Assembly (NCBI GenBank): GCA_023100825.1
Contig: CP095846.1
Span: forward strand, 558,001 to 622,000
Length of the DNA: 64,000 nt
Source of the DNA: Nocardioidaceae bacterium SCSIO 66511
Lineage (GTDB): Bacteria > Actinomycetota > Actinomycetes > Propionibacteriales > Nocardioidaceae
Reading direction: 5' to 3'
Below are positions 60,050-64,000 of the stretch, piece by piece. Both the position numbers and the translations under genes were made by a program. The notes below the pieces were generated by a model, which made no database searches, was not told the origin of the DNA, and worked only from the letters and a program-made list of their open reading frames with translations. Numbering within the stretch: the first letter of the stretch is position 1; each line of letters starts with the position of its first letter.

Positions 60050-60484
60050 TTCTGACGGCTGGGTCAGACTCGCTGTCGACTCGGACGCATCGACGGTGAT
60101 GAGCGCGTTGTCGGATAGCCGGGCGTACTCCCGCGATGAAAGCACGACGATGGGCATTGCGATCTCGTAGAGCTCCGACGCGACGATCGCGCCGAGCGTC
60201 ACGATCGCGTCGGGCTCGGTCATCACGATGCCTGCCGGACCGTTACCCGTGCGCAGCAGCTCGGCGAGCACGTTGGCGCTCGAGCTCGACCCGCGCCCGG
60301 ACGTCATGGCGAGTACGCGCCTGCGTACCGACGCTCCGGACTGCGGATGGTGGCGATCGACGATCCGCCCCGACTCGTCGACACCGCCCCAGAACGACAA
60401 GGGTCCGTCGAGCTCGAGTACGACACCCGATGCGACGCCGTTGTGCAGTGTCGTGCCCGTGAGCTCAACGGAGGAGGCCGTCAT
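60038..60484 (-). CDS. Aconitase X small (swivelling) subunit, DUF126
   Basis: This 148-residue protein is the swivelling domain of an aconitase-X-type dehydratase (DUF126). GVVLELDGPLSFWGGVDESG and HPQSGASVRRRVLAM followed by GRGSSSSANVLAELL, a serine-rich substrate-binding loop, are visible. It pairs with the catalytic subunit whose gene overlaps its start by 20 bases. Known bacterial AcnX enzymes dehydrate cis-3-hydroxy-L-proline; archaeal ones act on mevalonate 5-phosphate. Confidence 0.85.
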   Translation of the reverse strand: MTASSVELTGTTLHNGVASGVVLELDGPLSFWGGVDESGRIVDRHHPQSGASVRRRVLAMTSGRGSSSSANVLAELLRTGNGPAGIVMTEPDAIVTLGAIVASELYEIAMPIVVLSSREYARLSDNALITVDASESTASLTQPSESFR

Positions 60485-61733
60485 CGAGCGTCACCCTTCC
60501 CGCGCGGGCCGACGCGACGCACTCCCGCAGATCCGCGAGCACCACGTCGACGCCGAGGTTGGCGGGCGCGTAGTGCGCCCACTTGCCGGAGTTCGTCATC
60601 ACCACGCGCGTGCTCGGGTCGAGGATCGACGTGACGTACGTACAGGTGTCGACCACGATGCGTACGCCGGAACCTTCGAGCACATCGACGATGCCTTGTC
60701 GGGTCGCCTGCTCCAGCACCGTGCGACCTGTCGACACGTACACCGCGACCCCATCGTGGATCGGTGGTCCGTCGCGCAGCTCGTTGGCCAGCGACGCCAG
60801 CTCGGCTAACGAGGCATGCGGGGTGCCGATGCTGACGGCATCCAGGTGATCACCGCCGGCGGTGCTGAGCTCCGACCGCGCAGCAGACAACCGCTCAGCC
60901 GTGATCACCTCGGTACGCGCCGCGGGCTCGCCGCGCAGAGCAGCTTCCAGGGTCTTGGCCTCGGGCGTCACGCCGACGACATGGAAGAGCGCGACGCCGC
61001 CTGCCGAAGCGGCCGCCGCGCCGAGCGCCTTCAGCCGGTCCTGGGACGTCTCGGGCGGTAGCCCGACGAAAACCGGGTTCTTCGTACCGGCGATGCCGCC
61101 CGCGATATAGCCGAGCAAGGGGTACGCGAGGTCGAGATCGAGCACGGCTCCAAGACCGCGGCAGTCCAACACGACCTCGGCGCGGCGGTTCTCGTCCAGG
61201 TGGAGCCCGGCGTACGGTGCGCGCCCGGTGACGGCGGCGCACACGTCGAGGAAGTCGCCGTAGCGGTCGGTACGCGCGCCCAGCACGGAGTTCGCGAACA
61301 CGATCGCATTCGACTCCGCCCAGGCGATGTGCTCGCCGAGCGCCGGTCGGAGGTCGGCCTGGTACGGCGCGCACGTCCAGGTCGGCCGGGCGCCGAGCGT
61401 CGCGTACGCGCCAGCGAGGCGGCGACCGCCAGTTGCGACGTCTCGCTCATGCGGTGTCGTCGTTCGCACCAGGCCCGGATGCAGCAGGTCGAGCGAACCG
61501 ACGTTCAACGTCGTCGGCACTCTCGTATGCGCGCCGAGCTCGACCAGGCGCTCGGCGAAGTCGACGCCCGCCTGACCGTGGTAAAGGCACCCGTCGATGT
61601 GCACGGACGAGATCTCCACCAGCCGCTCGGCGCCGGACGCCCGCGCGAGCCCGGTGACGACCCGCATGGCCATCGCAACGCCGGGCCCGTCCTCGCCATC
61701 GAGCATCGCGCGCTCGCCGGGTTCGAGGTACAT
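60465..61733 (-). CDS. Aconitase X catalytic subunit (DUF521)
   Basis: This 422-residue protein is the large AcnX subunit, an iron-sulfur dehydratase. Recognisable parts are MYLEPGERAMLDGEDGPG at the N-terminus, ISSVHIDGCLYHGQAG, TLNVGSLD, ESNAIVFANSVLGARTDRYGD and VVDTCTYVTSIL. Cysteines in these segments are the likely cluster ligands. It is encoded upstream of and overlapping the small subunit. The neighbouring importer is carbohydrate-type, so the substrate need not be a hydroxyproline; a sugar-derived acid is possible. Confidence 0.87.
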   Translation of the reverse strand: MYLEPGERAMLDGEDGPGVAMAMRVVTGLARASGAERLVEISSVHIDGCLYHGQAGVDFAERLVELGAHTRVPTTLNVGSLDLLHPGLVRTTTPHERDVATGGRRLAGAYATLGARPTWTCAPYQADLRPALGEHIAWAESNAIVFANSVLGARTDRYGDFLDVCAAVTGRAPYAGLHLDENRRAEVVLDCRGLGAVLDLDLAYPLLGYIAGGIAGTKNPVFVGLPPETSQDRLKALGAAAASAGGVALFHVVGVTPEAKTLEAALRGEPAARTEVITAERLSAARSELSTAGGDHLDAVSIGTPHASLAELASLANELRDGPPIHDGVAVYVSTGRTVLEQATRQGIVDVLEGSGVRIVVDTCTYVTSILDPSTRVVMTNSGKWAHYAPANLGVDVVLADLRECVASARAGRVTLDDGLLR

Positions 61734-61805
61734 GCCGGCACCCTAGTTCCCCCGCCCGGAAGGTCACGATTAGGTCGCAACCGCGTCCTGCATCCTGGCG
61801 CACAG

Positions 61806-61833
61806 TGGTCTATTCGGTGTACCAATGGTCTAT
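61806..61833. promoter_or_regulatory. Direct TGGTCTAT repeats: GntR operator candidate
   Basis: TGGTCTAT occurs at 61806-61813 and again at 61826-61833, exactly two helical turns (20 bases) apart, in the divergent promoter between AcnX and gntR. The half-site GGTCT recurs in the operator at 62577-62589. Confidence 0.55.
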
Positions 61834-62578
61834 GGCGGTGGAAGCGGCAGGTGCCAAGCGCTCGCTGGTACGCGAGCGGCTCGAGGCGTTGATCCAGCCA
61901 CTGCTGCCGGGTGAGGCGATTCCGGCCGAGCGCGAGCTCGCCCGCGAGCTCGGCATCGCCCGGATGACGCTGCGTCGCGCTGTCGACGAACTCGTCGCCG
62001 AACGCAAGCTGGTGCGTCGACACGGCTCCGGTACGTTCGTCGCACCCAGCCAGGTAGCCAAACCCTTGTCGGCCACGTCGTTCTCCGAAGACATGCGTGC
62101 TCGGGGGCTGCGCCCCGGCAGTCGTACAGTCTCCTGGCGGCAGCTCCCGGCGAGCCTCGCGTACGCGGCGCTGCTCGAGATCTCACCGCACGCCACGATC
62201 CTGAGCGTACGAAGGCTGCGCCTCGCCGACGACATCCCGATGGCGATCGAAGACCTCTACGTACCGCAAGACCTGGTACCCGGACTCACCGGTGCAGAGT
62301 TGCAGAACGCGTCGTTCTACGAGTTGCTCACCGAGCGCTTCGGCGTGACGATCCGCTCCGGTCAGCAGGTCATCGAGCCCTGCCTCGTCGACCCCGAAGA
62401 CGCCGAGCTGCTCGACGTACCCGCAGGTGATCCGGCGTTCTGCTTCGAACGCACCTCGCGTACCGGCGACGGACGCGTCGCGGAGTTCGTGCGCTCCATC
62501 TACCGCGGCGACCGGTATCGGATCGTCGCCCCGATATTCCCCGAACCGATCATGACAACCCAAGGTGACAAAAGTTAG
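61832..62578 (+). CDS. GntR/HutC-family regulator
   Basis: This 248-residue regulator has a GntR winged helix (about 20-80, LARELGIARMTLRRAVDELV) and a UTRA ligand-binding domain (FSEDMRARGLRPGSRTVSW; final SIYRGDRYRIVAPI). HutC-type regulators sense sugar phosphates, histidine derivatives or similar. The ATG at 61832 has no ribosome site and may be leaderless; a GTG at 61805 is the alternative. Its location between AcnX and the ABC importer, with GGTCT-type sites on both sides, implies control of both. Confidence 0.87.
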   Translation: MAVEAAGAKRSLVRERLEALIQPLLPGEAIPAERELARELGIARMTLRRAVDELVAERKLVRRHGSGTFVAPSQVAKPLSATSFSEDMRARGLRPGSRTVSWRQLPASLAYAALLEISPHATILSVRRLRLADDIPMAIEDLYVPQDLVPGLTGAELQNASFYELLTERFGVTIRSGQQVIEPCLVDPEDAELLDVPAGDPAFCFERTSRTGDGRVAEFVRSIYRGDRYRIVAPIFPEPIMTTQGDKS

Positions 62579-62589
62579 ACCTCTGGTCT
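62577..62589. promoter_or_regulatory. GntR operator candidate before the ABC operon
   Basis: AGACC-TCT-GGTCT is a perfect inverted repeat overlapping the gntR stop codon and 19 bases before the binding-protein start. It resembles the GGTCTAGACC-like sites bound by HutC/DasR-type regulators. Confidence 0.6.
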
Positions 62590-62608
62590 GGTAAGGAAGG
62601 CAAGGACG

Positions 62609-63937
62609 ATGAGACGTCGAACCATCAGCGGTGTGGCGTGCCTGGCGGCACTCGCGCTCACCGTCGCGGCATGCGGCGGCGACGACGACAGTAGTGCGGG
62701 CGGCGAGCTCAAGGAGTCTTCCTGCGCGCCGGTCACCGACGGCAGCGCAAAGGGCGAGAAGCTGACGGTCTGGATCATGGAGGGCACCAACCCGGACGCG
62801 ACGCCGTTTTTCAAGGAGGTCAGCAAGAAGTTCGAGCAGCAGACCGGCGCGGAGCTCGACGTCCAGTTCGTCGCCTGGGCCGATGCGCAGGCGAAGTTCA
62901 ACAACGCCATCGGTGGCGGTACGACCCCTGATGTTGCCGAGACCGGCACCACCTGGACCCCTGGGTTCGCCGATGCGGGCGCCCTGACCGACATCGACGC
63001 ATGCGTCGACGAGGCCGGCATCCGCGACGATCTCGTCGACAGCCTGGAAGAAGCGGGTACGTACGAGGACGACCTGTACGGCATGCCGTGGTACGCGGGC
63101 GTGCGCAGCATCGTCTACCGCACCGATGTCTTCAAGAAGGCCGGCGTCGAACCGCCCAAGTCCTGGGACGAGCTGGTCGAGGTCTCCGAGAAGCTGAAGA
63201 AGGCCGAGCCCGACATGCTGCCGTTCCCGGTTGCGGGCGACAGCGAGTACGGCGTCGACCCGTTCATCTGGGGCGCCGGCGGCGAGATCGCAACCGAGGA
63301 GGACGGGCAGTGGACCTCACAGCTCGACTCCGATGAGGCCCGCGAAGGCATCGAGTTCTACACCGGGCTCGACACCGAGCACGGCTTCTCCTCGGCCGCA
63401 GCGCGTACGTGGGACGAGACCGGCCTCAGCGACGCCTTCGCTCGCGGCGAGGCCTCGATGATCATCTCGGGTAGCTGGACGCCGGGCGCTCTGGTCGAAG
63501 AGAATCCCGAGCTGAAGGGCAAGATCGGCGCGTTCCCGATCCCGGGTCCGGAGGGCGACATGAGCCCGTCGTTCGTCGGCGGCTCGCATCTGAGCATGTT
63601 CAACAACGCCGAGAACCAAGACCTGGCGTGGACGTTCGTTCAGATGATGACGACCGGTGAGTTCGCCGAGAAGTGGGGCGAGCAGTCCGGCTTCTTCCCG
63701 GGCACCGAAACCCTGCTGAACAAGGTGATCGAGGAGGACGACCCGATCGTCGCCCCGTTCGCCGAGCAGATGGTCGACGCAGGCGCGAGCGTGCCGGTGA
63801 CGCCGCTGTACGAGAAGGTGCAGGGCAAGAGCACCATCCCGGCGATGGTGCAGGAGATCATCACCGGTAAGGCATCGGTCGACGACGCAACCTCGGCGGC
63901 GGCCGAGGAGATGAACAACATCTTCCAAGGCGGGTAG
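62609..63937 (+). CDS. Carbohydrate ABC transporter binding lipoprotein
   Basis: This 442-residue family 1 solute-binding protein has a lipobox (LTVAAC, Cys22) and typical sugar-binding motifs: LTVWIMEGTNPDATPF near 52, GTTPDVAETGTTW, GMPWYAGVRSIVYRTDVF and GEASMIISGSWTPG. It delivers an unidentified sugar or polyol. AAGGAAGGCAAGGA precedes the ATG. A permease gene appears to follow ten bases after its stop. Confidence 0.9.
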   Translation: MRRRTISGVACLAALALTVAACGGDDDSSAGGELKESSCAPVTDGSAKGEKLTVWIMEGTNPDATPFFKEVSKKFEQQTGAELDVQFVAWADAQAKFNNAIGGGTTPDVAETGTTWTPGFADAGALTDIDACVDEAGIRDDLVDSLEEAGTYEDDLYGMPWYAGVRSIVYRTDVFKKAGVEPPKSWDELVEVSEKLKKAEPDMLPFPVAGDSEYGVDPFIWGAGGEIATEEDGQWTSQLDSDEAREGIEFYTGLDTEHGFSSAAARTWDETGLSDAFARGEASMIISGSWTPGALVEENPELKGKIGAFPIPGPEGDMSPSFVGGSHLSMFNNAENQDLAWTFVQMMTTGEFAEKWGEQSGFFPGTETLLNKVIEEDDPIVAPFAEQMVDAGASVPVTPLYEKVQGKSTIPAMVQEIITGKASVDDATSAAAEEMNNIFQGG

Positions 63938-63947
63938 GAACAGCTAA

Positions 63948-64000
63948 GTGTCCGTCCTCTCATCCGGGCGACGCAGCCGGGCGCTGCCACACCGAAGGGT
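63948..64000 (+). CDS. Probable sugar ABC permease, N-terminal start only
   Basis: A GTG at 63948, ten bases after the binding-protein stop, opens a frame to the window end encoding MSVLSSGRRSRALPHRR. A basic, Ser/Arg-rich start of this kind is usual for MalF-type permeases of actinobacteria. Only 17 residues are visible, so the call rests mainly on position. Confidence 0.5.
   Translation, partial: MSVLSSGRRSRALPHRR

Noticed and set aside
1-64000. CRISPR arrays, rRNA genes and replication origins
   Set aside because: No regularly spaced repeats, rRNA-like sequence or DnaA-box cluster was seen in the window.

Overview
This is 64 kb of GC-rich chromosomal DNA from an actinobacterium. The evidence is the strong G/C bias at third codon positions, many GTG starts, ATGA/GTGA start-stop overlaps, a DUF222-HNH (13E12-type) gene, a RepSA-type replication-initiator remnant, carbohydrate ABC importers without their own ATPase, and Tat and lipoprotein signals. 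A member of the Propionibacteriales (Nocardioidaceae-like) would fit, but the sequence alone does not prove the genus. The window is mostly catabolic and transport gene sets, each with its own regulator, interrupted by mobile-element debris.

Layout. 1-4 kb: the end of a REC-thioredoxin-reductase-like flavoprotein, a glutathione-independent formaldehyde dehydrogenase and a D-2-hydroxyacid dehydrogenase. 4-10 kb: a ROK regulator, an ABC sugar importer (binding protein and two permeases) and a sulfatase, suggesting use of a sulfated glycan. 10-16 kb: a 41-residue membrane microprotein, a DHFR/RibD-like reductase, a secreted dipeptidase-like protein, and an MFS/TetR pair divergent from a GH1 beta-glucosidase. 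16-22.5 kb: a TctABC tripartite carboxylate importer divergent from enoyl-CoA hydratase, CaiB-type CoA-transferase and LysR genes, probably one acid-degradation unit. 22.5-31.4 kb: HNH protein, class IV aminotransferase, PrmC-like methyltransferase, alpha/beta hydrolase, an orphan helical (WXG100-like) protein, a fused 2-oxoacid dehydrogenase E1 and a LURP-one/scramblase-like protein. 31.5-39.5 kb: an ABC exporter with divergent TetR, a two-component system, an ankyrin-repeat lipoprotein and dihydrolipoyl dehydrogenase. 39.5-42.2 kb: an intact integrase and excisionase followed by truncated repSA, IS3 and second-integrase fragments, i.e. a decayed integrative element.

42.2-52.7 kb is the most striking region. 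Ten tightly packed co-directional genes encode a DeoR regulator, secreted beta-propeller phytase, a complete AfuABC/FbpABC-like ABC importer, a HAD hydrolase, an inositol-monophosphatase-family enzyme, a Cof-type HAD phosphatase, a divergent PiT-like permease and a DUF47/PhoU-like protein. I read it as one organophosphate (inositol- or sugar-phosphate) scavenging system: partial hydrolysis outside, import of phosphate esters, dephosphorylation inside, and phosphate transport.

52.7-57 kb is a scarred region: a 161-bp IS5-like MITE with near-matching terminal repeats and CTAG duplications, an alpha/beta hydrolase, a tRNA-like T-arm followed by a very strong terminator, a GntR/gluconokinase pair, and an ABC-ATPase fragment abutting an inverted, frameshifted hydroxyacid-dehydrogenase fragment. 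57-60 kb holds small enzymes (methyltransferases, a VOC protein, an ASCH protein). 60-64 kb is a two-subunit aconitase-X dehydratase divergent from a GntR regulator and a carbohydrate-type ABC importer that runs off the window.
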